Shown: piece after piece, positions 1-6,670 of the stretch
How positions within the stretch are numbered: the first letter of the stretch is position 1
Layout of the letters: each line of letters starts with the position of its first letter
Assembly (NCBI RefSeq): GCF_010731895.1
Contig: NZ_AP022596.1
Coordinates: 2,232,001-2,296,000, forward strand
Reading direction: 5' to 3'
DNA: 64,000 nt
DNA from: Mycolicibacterium helvum
GTDB taxonomy: Bacteria > Actinomycetota > Actinomycetes > Mycobacteriales > Mycobacteriaceae
Notes under the pieces: model-generated
What the model was told of the DNA's origin: nothing
What the model saw: only the letters and a program-made list of their open reading frames with translations
Databases searched by the model: none
Position numbers and translations under genes: made by a program

Positions 1-1145
1 CCAGCCTCGGTCAACACTGCCGCGGTGTCGTCGCCGAGCGCGGGGGCGGGCTGCGCCGCGACGTGCGCGCCGTCGACGGACATCGGCAGACCCGGCGCCA
101 GGTAGTTGCCGATCCTGGGTTGCGCCAGCATCGTGAACAACGGGTTGGCGGTCACCCGTGGGTCCTCGGCAACTTCGGCGAAGTCCAGGTAGCGGTCCCA
201 CAGCACCGAGGTTTGCGATAGCGCGGCTGCCACCTGCTCGGCGGTGTGGCTGGTGAACCACGGCGCGAACAAGCCGCTGAGCACCGCACGATGCTCGTAG
301 CGCTGGCCCTCGTCGTTGAAGTCCGCACCCAGCGCTTCGGCCACCGCGGCAACGGCTTTGGCGGTACCGGTCAGCTCGGCGAGATCGCGGAAGTGCCGGC
401 TGGTGAGCGCCACCAGCATGAAGGTCACGCCGTCGCCGCTGGTGTAGTCCTGACCGTACTGCCCGTAGATCGCGTTGCCCAGGCGTGGACGCTGGGTGCC
501 GTTGACCATCGGCTCGGTGAGGAATCCGAGGTTGGCCGCGGTAGCCAGCGCGACATCGTCCAGCGGCAGCCGGATGCGGCTGCCCGCCCCGGTGGCGTCG
601 CGGCGGCGCAGCGCCGCCAGGATCGCCAGAGCCGCGTACAAACCGCAGCTGACGTCCCAGGCCGGCAGCACGTGGTTGACGGGGCCGCCCTGTGCGGGTG
701 ATCCGGTAACCAACGGAAATCCGGTGGCCGCGTTGACCGTGTAGTCGACGCCGGTTGATCCGTCACCGCGGCCGACCACTTCCAGGTGGATCAGGTCTGG
801 GCGCTGGGCACTCAACTCCTCATAGGAATGCCATTGCCGCCCAGCGACATTGGTGATCAGGATGCCGGCGTCGGCGATCAGTTGGGCAACCAGCCGCTGG
901 CCTTCCTCGGAGCGCATATTGGCGGCCACCGAGCGTTTGCTCTTGTTGAGCCCAGCCCAGTAGATGCTGTCACCGGCCTCGGTCACCGGCCAGCGCTTGT
1001 AGTCGGCCGCCCCGCCGACCGGATCAACCCTGATGACCTCGGCACCCAGCTGCGCCAGAGTCATCCCGGCCAGCGGCACCGCCACGAAGCTGGAGATCTC
1101 GACAATGCGGACACCTGCCAACGGCAGGTCATCAGAAGCGCTCAC
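1..1145 (-). CDS. CaiB/BaiF-family CoA-transferase (3' end outside the window)
   Basis: The reverse strand is open from a GTG at 1145 to the window edge, about 381 codons, so most of a usual 390-400 residue protein is present and only the C-terminus is missing. The N-terminus reads as the CaiB Rossmann-like start (GVRIVEISSF, then LAQLGAEVIRVDP and a WAGLNKSKRSV segment), which forms the CoA-binding fold of class III CoA-transferases. The family moves CoA between acids or isomerises acyl-CoAs. The wording of the N-terminus is close to what I remember of mycobacterial 2-methylfumaryl-CoA isomerase-like members, but this is only recollection. It lies 25 bp downstream of a small membrane protein on the same strand and may be co-transcribed with it. 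Substrate unknown. Confidence 0.85.
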   Translation of the reverse strand, partial: MSASDDLPLAGVRIVEISSFVAVPLAGMTLAQLGAEVIRVDPVGGAADYKRWPVTEAGDSIYWAGLNKSKRSVAANMRSEEGQRLVAQLIADAGILITNVAGRQWHSYEELSAQRPDLIHLEVVGRGDGSTGVDYTVNAATGFPLVTGSPAQGGPVNHVLPAWDVSCGLYAALAILAALRRRDATGAGSRIRLPLDDVALATAANLGFLTEPMVNGTQRPRLGNAIYGQYGQDYTSGDGVTFMLVALTSRHFRDLAELTGTAKAVAAVAEALGADFNDEGQRYEHRAVLSGLFAPWFTSHTAEQVAAALSQTSVLWDRYLDFAEVAEDPRVTANPLFTMLAQPRIGNYLAPGLPMSVDGAHVAAQPAPALGDDTAAVLTEA

Positions 1146-1170
1146 CCGACGAGTATGGCGGGTGCCCCGC

Positions 1171-1470
1171 TCACCACACCGCGACGGGTACGCCCAGGCA
1201 GAGCAGGAACAGACCCAGCAGGACCCATCCGGCGCCCTGCCAGATCGGCCAGGTTCCCGCTATCCGCCAGACCCGATAGGTCTGCACGAACGCGCCGATC
1301 CCACCAGCGAACAAGCTCAGCGGCACCAGAATCCCGGCGATCCGCGAATGCCAGATCACCGCCGCCGCGAAGGCCAGCCCGGCCACCACCACGACGGATA
1401 CGACGTACATCACCGCCGCGCGAAAGGCCGCCGGATCGTGCCAGCTCTTCTCGACATCATTGCGGTCCAT
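1171..1470 (-). CDS. Small multi-pass membrane protein, function unknown
   Basis: 99 residues starting at ATG 1470, with a GAGG-type ribosome site a few bases upstream. After about 18 polar residues there are three hydrophobic segments (roughly residues 19-41, 46-62 and 76-98), so an inner-membrane protein with three helices is predicted. There is no motif I recognise. It precedes the CaiB-like gene by 25 bp and probably shares its transcript. A 17-bp inverted repeat lies in the divergent intergenic region upstream. Confidence 0.7.
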   Translation of the reverse strand: MDRNDVEKSWHDPAAFRAAVMYVVSVVVVAGLAFAAAVIWHSRIAGILVPLSLFAGGIGAFVQTYRVWRIAGTWPIWQGAGWVLLGLFLLCLGVPVAVW

Positions 1471-1512
1471 CAGTCACCTCATCTCCGTCCCCAGCGTAGG
1501 TCGTGGAACACA

Positions 1513-1571
1513 TTGATTGAGCGCCCACGTTCGACCATCGGGTGAAATATGCCGCGTGGGCTCTCAATCAA
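1513..1571. repeat. 17-bp inverted repeat in a divergent intergenic region
   Basis: Left arm 1513-1529 (TTGATTGAGCGCCCACG) and right arm 1555-1571 are inverted copies that match at 16 of 17 positions, separated by 25 nt. The repeat sits between a leftward small membrane protein (start 1470) and a rightward phosphoesterase (start 1593). It could be a pair of operators facing each promoter or a stable hairpin. A GATAAT -10-like box at 1581-1586 follows the right arm. Confidence 0.6.
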
Positions 1572-1592
1572 CGCGGTGGGGATAATCGGCCT

Positions 1593-2093
1593 ATGCGTCT
1601 GCTGCTGATGGCCGACACGCACGTTCCCAAGCGCGCCCGCGACCTGCCGGAACTCCTCTGGCGGGAAGTTGAGCGCGCTGACGTCGTCATCCATGCCGGC
1701 GACTGGATCGAGGCCGGCCTCGTCGATGAACTGTCGGAGCGCTCCAACCGTCTGGTCGGCTGCTGGGGCAATAACGACGGACCGGAACTGCGGTCCCGGC
1801 TGCCTGAATGCGCCGACGTGACGTTGGACGGCCTGCGCTTCACTGTCGTTCACGAAACCGGCGCCGCCTCCGGCCGGGAAGCCCGGATGGCGCAGCGCTT
1901 TCCGCACACCGACGTGCTGGTGTTCGGCCACAGCCACGTCCCATGGGACACCACCGCGCGGACCGGGCTGCGACTGCTCAATCCCGGCTCGCCAACCGAC
2001 CGGCGCCGCCAGCCGTTCTGTACGTATATGACCGCCATAACCAGGCCAGGAGCGCTGGCTGACGTGCTGCTGCACCGCATCGAGAAGACTTAG
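1593..2093 (+). CDS. YfcE/MJ0936-type metallophosphoesterase
   Basis: 166 residues from ATG 1593. This start was chosen because the protein begins directly with the family's first beta strand (MRLLLMADTHVP) and because a GATAAT box at 1581-1586 is 6 nt upstream, which suggests a leaderless mRNA. Metal-ligand motifs in order are D-x-H (ADTH, residues 8-11), GD near HAGDW (about 38), GNND (GNCD-like, about 64), and two late histidine motifs (H in VVHE, and GHSH near residue 113). This is the compact YfcE subfamily of calcineurin-like phosphodiesterases. The substrate is not predictable. The stop codon overlaps the operator of the following MarR gene. Confidence 0.85.
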   Translation: MRLLLMADTHVPKRARDLPELLWREVERADVVIHAGDWIEAGLVDELSERSNRLVGCWGNNDGPELRSRLPECADVTLDGLRFTVVHETGAASGREARMAQRFPHTDVLVFGHSHVPWDTTARTGLRLLNPGSPTDRRRQPFCTYMTAITRPGALADVLLHRIEKT

Positions 2094-2113
2094 CTCTGAA
2101 ACAGAGCTAATCT
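2091..2113 (+). promoter_or_regulatory. MarR operator palindrome with leaderless promoter
   Basis: Perfect inverted repeat TAGCTCTG-AAA-CAGAGCTA at 2091-2109, overlapped by a TAATCT -10 box (2108-2113). The box is 6 nt before the GTG start of the MarR gene at 2120, so the transcript is probably leaderless and a repressor bound here would block it. The left arm also contains the stop codon of the phosphoesterase gene. Binding by the adjacent MarR is inferred from position. Confidence 0.7.
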
Positions 2114-2119
2114 GACCGA

Positions 2120-2572
2120 GTGAACCTTCGCACCGATCTCGTCGCCGAGCTATTCGGCACCGTCGGCCGATTCCGTCGCACGATTCGCAGAGCCGCAGGC
2201 GCCTCGTTCGTGACCGCCGGGTTGACCGAATCGCAGGCCGAGCTGTTGCGACTGGTTGGCCGGCAGCCGGGCATCTCGGTCAGCGCGGCCGCCGCCGAAC
2301 TCGGGTTGGCTGCCAATACCGCCTCCACGCTGGTGTCGAAGCTGTCGACCGACGGACTGCTGGTGCGCACACCGGACCCCGGCGATCGCCGGATAGGCCG
2401 CCTCGAGCTCACCACACCGGCCCAGCGGATCGCCGACGAATCCAGAGCCGCACGCCGCGCGGCCGTGGCCGAAGTGCTCGACGAACTCGACGATGACGAC
2501 GCGCAGTCGCTGGCCGCTGGGATCCGAGTGCTGGCCGAGGTCACCACCAAGTTGCGAGAGAAGCGGCCATGA
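2120..2572 (+). CDS. MarR-family transcriptional regulator
   Basis: 150 residues from GTG 2120. A winged helix-turn-helix occupies roughly residues 35-100: the recognition region reads SVSAAAAELGLAANTASTLVSKL, followed by a wing with the DPGDRR turn typical of MarR proteins. Flanking helices at both ends would form the dimer interface. The gene overlaps the ABC ATPase start by 4 bp (ATGA), so it is translationally coupled to the transporter it probably controls. The 19-bp palindrome over its own promoter supports autorepression, presumably relieved by a small ligand that the transporter exports. Confidence 0.9.
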   Translation: MNLRTDLVAELFGTVGRFRRTIRRAAGASFVTAGLTESQAELLRLVGRQPGISVSAAAAELGLAANTASTLVSKLSTDGLLVRTPDPGDRRIGRLELTTPAQRIADESRAARRAAVAEVLDELDDDDAQSLAAGIRVLAEVTTKLREKRP

Positions 2573-3378
2573 CCACACCCGCGATCGACTGCCAGAACCT
2601 GACCCACCGCTACGGCGACTTCACCGCCGTCGACGATCTGACGCTGCAGGTCCATACCGGCGAAACCCTTGGTCTGCTGGGCCCCAACGGCGCAGGCAAG
2701 ACCACCGTGGTGCGGCTGCTGACCACGCTGGCCCCGATCCAGCGCGGGCAGGTGCGCATCTTCGGGCTCGACGCGCGGCACGACACCATGGACATCCGGT
2801 ACAACCTCGGCTATGTGCCACAACAGCTTTCGATCGAGCCGGCGCTGACCGGCCGGCAGAATGTGGAATGGTTCGCCCGGCTCTACGACGTGCCGCGGTC
2901 GGTGCGCAAGCAACGGGTCGCCGACGCCCTGGAGGCGATGCAATTACTCGACGTCGCCGACCGGCTGGCCAACACCTATTCCGGCGGCATGGTGCGCCGC
3001 CTGGAGCTGGCTCAGGCATTGGTCAACCAGCCGTCGCTGCTGATTCTCGACGAACCGACGGTGGGGCTGGATCCCATTGCCCGCGACAGCGTTTGGTCAC
3101 AGGTGGCCAGCATGCAGCAGGAGTTCGGCATGACCGTGCTGCTGACCACCCACTACATGGAGGAAGCCGACGTTCTGTGCGACCGGGTCGCGCTGATGCA
3201 CCACGGCCGGCTGCGGGCGGTCGGCACCCCCGCCGAGCTCAAGACCAAGATCGGCCCCGACGCGAGCTTGGAGGACGTCTTCCGCCATTACGCCGGCTCC
3301 GGGCTCGATGAGGCAGGAGACCACAGCGGCCTCGGCACGGTCCGGGCCGGGCGGAAGGCGGCACGCAATGCCGGTTGA
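2569..3378 (+). CDS. ABC transporter ATP-binding protein (DrrA/ABC-2 type)
   Basis: 269 residues. Walker A GPNGAGKT at 38-45, Q-loop near VPQQ (83-86), signature YSGGM at 137-141, Walker B LLILDEP at 157-163 and the switch histidine in TTHYMEEA (about 195). The C-terminus continues into a DrrA-like extension. It energises the permease encoded immediately downstream, which overlaps it by 11 bp, and together they form a half-size exporter of the daunorubicin-resistance/ABC-2 class. The MarR gene upstream is coupled by an ATGA overlap. The exported compound (drug, lipid or glycolipid) cannot be read from the sequence. Confidence 0.93.
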   Translation: MTTPAIDCQNLTHRYGDFTAVDDLTLQVHTGETLGLLGPNGAGKTTVVRLLTTLAPIQRGQVRIFGLDARHDTMDIRYNLGYVPQQLSIEPALTGRQNVEWFARLYDVPRSVRKQRVADALEAMQLLDVADRLANTYSGGMVRRLELAQALVNQPSLLILDEPTVGLDPIARDSVWSQVASMQQEFGMTVLLTTHYMEEADVLCDRVALMHHGRLRAVGTPAELKTKIGPDASLEDVFRHYAGSGLDEAGDHSGLGTVRAGRKAARNAG

Positions 3379-4192
3379 ATCCGCTATCACGCCCCGCCTG
3401 CTGCGGGCGCCGCGCGGCTGGCGGCGAGTGCCCAGTTTGGCCGGCCGGATGGAAACGTTCGCGTGGGTCGAGTTACAGAAGCTGCGCCACGACCGCACCG
3501 AACTGTTCACCCGCATGGTGCAACCGGCGTTGTGGCTGCTGATCTTCGGCACGACGTTCAACCGGTTGCACGTCATCGATACCGGCTCGGTACCGTACCT
3601 GGCGTTCCTGGCTCCGGGCATCATCGCCCAATCGGCACTGTTCATTTCGATCTTCTACGGCATCCAGATCGTCTGGGATCGCGATGCCGGCATCCTGGCC
3701 AAGCTCATGGTGACCCCGGCCCCCGCGTCGGCGTTGGTGACAGGTAAGGCGTTTGCCGCGGGGGTCCGTTCGATAGCGCAGGTGGTCGGTGTGCTGGCGC
3801 TGGCCTACATCATGGGTATCCACATGACCTACAACCCATTACGGATCCTGGCCGCGATGGGTGTGGTGATGCTCGGGTCGGCGTTCTTCGCCTGCCTGTC
3901 GATGGCGCTGGCCGGGCTGGTGCGCAACCGGGACCGGCTGATGGGAATCGGGCAGGCGATCACGATGCCGTTGTTCTTCGCCTCCAATGCGCTGTACCCG
4001 GTGTCGGTGATGCCGGAATGGCTGCGCTGGCTGTCCCGGGTGAATCCGCTCAGCTACGAGGTGGATTCGCTGCGGCTGCTGCTGGTGGGCATCCCGTCGG
4101 CGCATCCGTGGCTGGACCTGGGCGTGCTGGCACTGTCCGCGGTGATCGGTGTCGCCGCGGCGTCGGCGCTGCTGCGCCGGCTGGTGCGGTAG
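3368..4192 (+). CDS. ABC-2 type transporter permease
   Basis: 274 residues from ATG 3368. This start is preferred over an upstream in-frame one at 3308 because it overlaps the ATPase gene only slightly and has a purine-rich site upstream. It has about six hydrophobic segments, an ABC-2 family core with the FLAPGIIAQSALF region and a late PLSYEVDSLR motif before the last helices, typical of DrrB-like permeases. It is the membrane partner of the preceding ATPase. The next gene is convergent; the 151 bp between (4193-4343) show no clear gene or strong hairpin. Confidence 0.9.
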   Translation: MPVESAITPRLLRAPRGWRRVPSLAGRMETFAWVELQKLRHDRTELFTRMVQPALWLLIFGTTFNRLHVIDTGSVPYLAFLAPGIIAQSALFISIFYGIQIVWDRDAGILAKLMVTPAPASALVTGKAFAAGVRSIAQVVGVLALAYIMGIHMTYNPLRILAAMGVVMLGSAFFACLSMALAGLVRNRDRLMGIGQAITMPLFFASNALYPVSVMPEWLRWLSRVNPLSYEVDSLRLLLVGIPSAHPWLDLGVLALSAVIGVAAASALLRRLVR

Positions 4193-4343
4193 CGCCCCGC
4201 TCCCCTTCTTGTCGCCGAGCGTGTCGAACGCGGCACCGAGCCGGGGAACGCGCGCAGCACCGTGTGGGGAGTGGGCATGATCCTGGCCGACCCGTCAGCG
4301 CGGTGACCTTGCGCCCAGCGTGACTCTGGTGTCGCGTTCGGGT

Positions 4344-5573
4344 TTATGGGCGAGCTGTCGAGACCGCCGGCGAAACCGAGGTGGCTTCGCAGCGGCGATG
4401 ACGATGGTGCTCGACGTCGGTGGCGAAGGCGCCGAGTGCGCTGCGGATCATCCGGGCAGTCCCGTCGGGATGTCGACACGATCCTCGGCCTTCGACCAGC
4501 CGGACGATTCTGCGTATCTCCTTGACCAGGCTGTCGCTGACCCGGGTGTAGGCAAGGTCGTTGAGCAGCTGCTCCAGCCGAGGTAGGCCATTGCGGCACG
4601 GTCCGCACTGGCGGGCGCTCTGCTCGGCGAGATAACTGGCGATCTCCGCGGTGCGCGCGAGCCCGCACTCGCCGACCCCGAGGGCGTGAATGACCCCGGC
4701 ACCCGGGCTCGCCCCCAGTGCCTTCAAACCCGCCCGCGATAATCCGCTGCCCTCGAAGGCTTTCGCGGGAATCCAACTGCCGTGATAGCCACCGACGAGA
4801 ATCGCGCGCACAGTGCGAGGGTCGGTGCCGCCGTTGCGTTCGATCAAGCTCGTCAGGAGTGCACCGGTCGGAACCTCGATGACACCGGTGTTGTTCAGCG
4901 CTCCGGACAACGTGATCAGCAGGCTGCCGGGGTCTGCCTGATCGCCCACCGACCGGAACCAGCGCGGCCCGAATCGAGCGATCAGCGCGATATGAGCCAG
5001 TGTTTCAACGTTGTTCACCAAAGTCGGCCGTCCGCGAACCCCCGAGATCGCGGTCAAGACAGTGCGGTCGCGCGGCAGCGCGGGGCCGCCCTCGATCCGT
5101 CTGACAGCCGCGGACTCCTCCCCCGCGACGAACCTGTCGGGAGCCTCGACCACGGCGACCCGATACCGATCGAGCCCGGCGGCGCGGCGCTCGTCGAGCG
5201 CGCGGGTCACCGCCGGCACGGCGGCCGAGTGCACATACAGGTAGACCGTGTCGGCCTCGACTGCCGCTGCCGCGGCATCCAGGCCGTCGAGGACCAGATG
5301 CGGCGCCTGTGTCAGCAGGACCGCATCCTTACGGCTCAGCGGCTCGCCCTCGGCGCCGTTGCCCACCACTACCGACTTGGGTCCGGTGATCGCGGCGATC
5401 TTGCGAGCCGTCGGGAAACCCGCGCCGCCGCGCCCCGACAGGCCGGCCTGCTCGAGTAACGGGATCAAGTCCTGGCCGGCGGCATCGGGCAGGGCACCGA
5501 ACTGCAGGTGATGTTCGGCCAGACCGGGTCCCGGCGCGGCGAGCAGACGGGGAAGCTGCGGTGCCGTGGTCAT
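4344..5573 (-). CDS. NuoF-like NADH-binding flavoprotein (complex I 51-kDa family)
   Basis: 409 residues from ATG 5573, an ATGA overlap with the upstream membrane gene. FMN-binding GRGGAGFPT is at 47-55, the NADH/FMN loop GNGAEGEP at 71-78 and GEES at 151-154, followed by an SLBB-like region and the C-terminal Fe-S domain. Normally four cysteines bind the 4Fe-4S cluster; here C323, C326 and C366 are visible, and the first of the usual C-x2-C-x2-C triplet is replaced (SARQCGPC). It probably oxidises NAD(P)H and passes electrons to the ferric-reductase-like protein encoded upstream or to the ferredoxin at 17993. It is not near any nuo operon. Confidence 0.85.
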   Translation of the reverse strand: MTTAPQLPRLLAAPGPGLAEHHLQFGALPDAAGQDLIPLLEQAGLSGRGGAGFPTARKIAAITGPKSVVVGNGAEGEPLSRKDAVLLTQAPHLVLDGLDAAAAAVEADTVYLYVHSAAVPAVTRALDERRAAGLDRYRVAVVEAPDRFVAGEESAAVRRIEGGPALPRDRTVLTAISGVRGRPTLVNNVETLAHIALIARFGPRWFRSVGDQADPGSLLITLSGALNNTGVIEVPTGALLTSLIERNGGTDPRTVRAILVGGYHGSWIPAKAFEGSGLSRAGLKALGASPGAGVIHALGVGECGLARTAEIASYLAEQSARQCGPCRNGLPRLEQLLNDLAYTRVSDSLVKEIRRIVRLVEGRGSCRHPDGTARMIRSALGAFATDVEHHRHRRCEATSVSPAVSTARP

Positions 5574-6127
5574 GAGCGTCCGGTCTGCGCGTCGGCATAC
5601 TCGGTGTAGTTGGCCCGCAGCCGCCACACCAGGACGCCGGCCACGATCAGCGCGCAACACCCGGCGAACGCCAGGAACCACGCGCGATCGGTGTCGGTTC
5701 CGTTCCCGAGCGCATGCCCCAAAGCGATCGGCCAGAGCGCGTACGTCGCCCAGTGCACCGCGCGGAAGATCCGCAACCCGATCCGCTGACGCAGCAGGCT
5801 GGTGACGATCACCACGACGAGCACGTCAAAGGCGAGCGTGCCCAGGCCTTGCCACAGCGGTCGGTACGCGCCGAGGAACGGAACCACGAAGTCGACAAGT
5901 CGCAGCTGCGCGTACGGGTCGAAGAACAGCAGCCCCATGTGCAGCACGATCAACAGGGTTCCGGCCAACGCGGCGAAGCGGTGGACATCGGCGACGGCGA
6001 AACGCGGCAGCACGAACAACGGACGGCCCGATCGGGTGGCGATCCCCATTGCCAGCGAGACAGTGAGGAAGCCGAGCGCCGTGATGCCGGTGCCCCGGCC
6101 CAGGGCCCAGAGCGCCTCGCTGGTCAT
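5570..6127 (-). CDS. Ferric-reductase-like / cytochrome b transmembrane protein
   Basis: 185 residues from ATG 6127, overlapping the preceding gene's stop. Five to six hydrophobic segments are visible. Histidines in membrane-facing positions (DVHRFA, VLHMG, AVHWAT, LGHAL) fit the paired haem-b ligands of the ferric reductase-like transmembrane family. There is no FAD/NAD domain, so it must receive electrons from a partner, most simply the NuoF-like protein encoded directly downstream with an ATGA overlap. Predicted role: transfer of cytosolic electrons across the membrane. It is the middle gene of a three-gene leftward operon. Confidence 0.8.
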   Translation of the reverse strand: MTSEALWALGRGTGITALGFLTVSLAMGIATRSGRPLFVLPRFAVADVHRFAALAGTLLIVLHMGLLFFDPYAQLRLVDFVVPFLGAYRPLWQGLGTLAFDVLVVVIVTSLLRQRIGLRIFRAVHWATYALWPIALGHALGNGTDTDRAWFLAFAGCCALIVAGVLVWRLRANYTEYADAQTGRS

Positions 6128-6615
6128 GAGCCGCGGGTGCGGGTGACGTGCGGGGTGAAGTTAGGAGAGCTGCTTCCCACCGACGGCGTGTGACTGGTCC
6201 GGATGGGGAAGGCCGGCTGGGAGGCGGGCGCCTGGGTCTGCTGCACCGGGGCCTGCTGCACGGCGGTCTTCGGCGTGTACTGCGGCGCAGGCGTGGACCG
6301 CGGCGTGTAGGTCTCGACCGGCGCCTGGGTGACGGGCTCCGGGTTGGACGTCGGTGCCGGCTCAGGCACCGGGGGCGGCGGTGGTGGCGGCGTGTCGGTC
6401 GGTGAGACCGCCTCGGGTACTGCCGGGCCGTACACGACGGGGCTGGTAGCAGGATCGCCCGCTACGGAATCGGCGGCGGGGGCTTCCGCCGGGACGGGCC
6501 TGACGGTGTCGGCATACGCGAGGGCAGACGCACCGGCCACACCGGCCACACCGATGCCCGACAGCGCCCACGAAGCCACGGCGGCCCGGCGGAATCCCGA
6601 ACGAGGTGATTTCAT
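6124..6615 (-). CDS. Proline-rich exported protein of the ferric reductase operon
   Basis: 163 residues from ATG 6615; an upstream in-frame ATG at 6651 is less likely because it would put the start inside the 22-bp operator. A basic N-terminus (KSPRSGFRR) and one hydrophobic segment (about 14-33, ending SALAYAD) indicate a signal peptide or anchor. The rest is low-complexity, rich in Pro, Thr, Ala and Gln, with a run of seven prolines and repeated QAP/TP units. There is no FMN-binding domain and no cysteine. It may be a cell-wall-spanning linker. It is the first gene of the operon with the ferric-reductase-like and NuoF-like genes. Confidence 0.7.
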   Translation of the reverse strand: MKSPRSGFRRAAVASWALSGIGVAGVAGASALAYADTVRPVPAEAPAADSVAGDPATSPVVYGPAVPEAVSPTDTPPPPPPPVPEPAPTSNPEPVTQAPVETYTPRSTPAPQYTPKTAVQQAPVQQTQAPASQPAFPIRTSHTPSVGSSSPNFTPHVTRTRGS

Positions 6616-6634
6616 GCCGAGATACTGGCAACCA

Positions 6635-6656
6635 GTTCTTACAGCCTTCAAAGAAC
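6635..6656 (-). promoter_or_regulatory. Predicted response-regulator site upstream of the ferric reductase operon
   Basis: GTTCTT-N10-AAGAAC inverted repeat. The inner 20 bases match TTCTTACAGCNNTCAAAGAA, and 18 of 20 positions are identical to a second copy at 17010-17029 between the response regulator and apbE genes. It lies 20 bp upstream of the predicted start at 6615 and 15 bp downstream of the recD stop codon. The best candidate binder is the OmpR-type regulator encoded at 16265-16945. Confidence 0.65.
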
Positions 6657-6670
6657 CAACGCGAGCTTGC

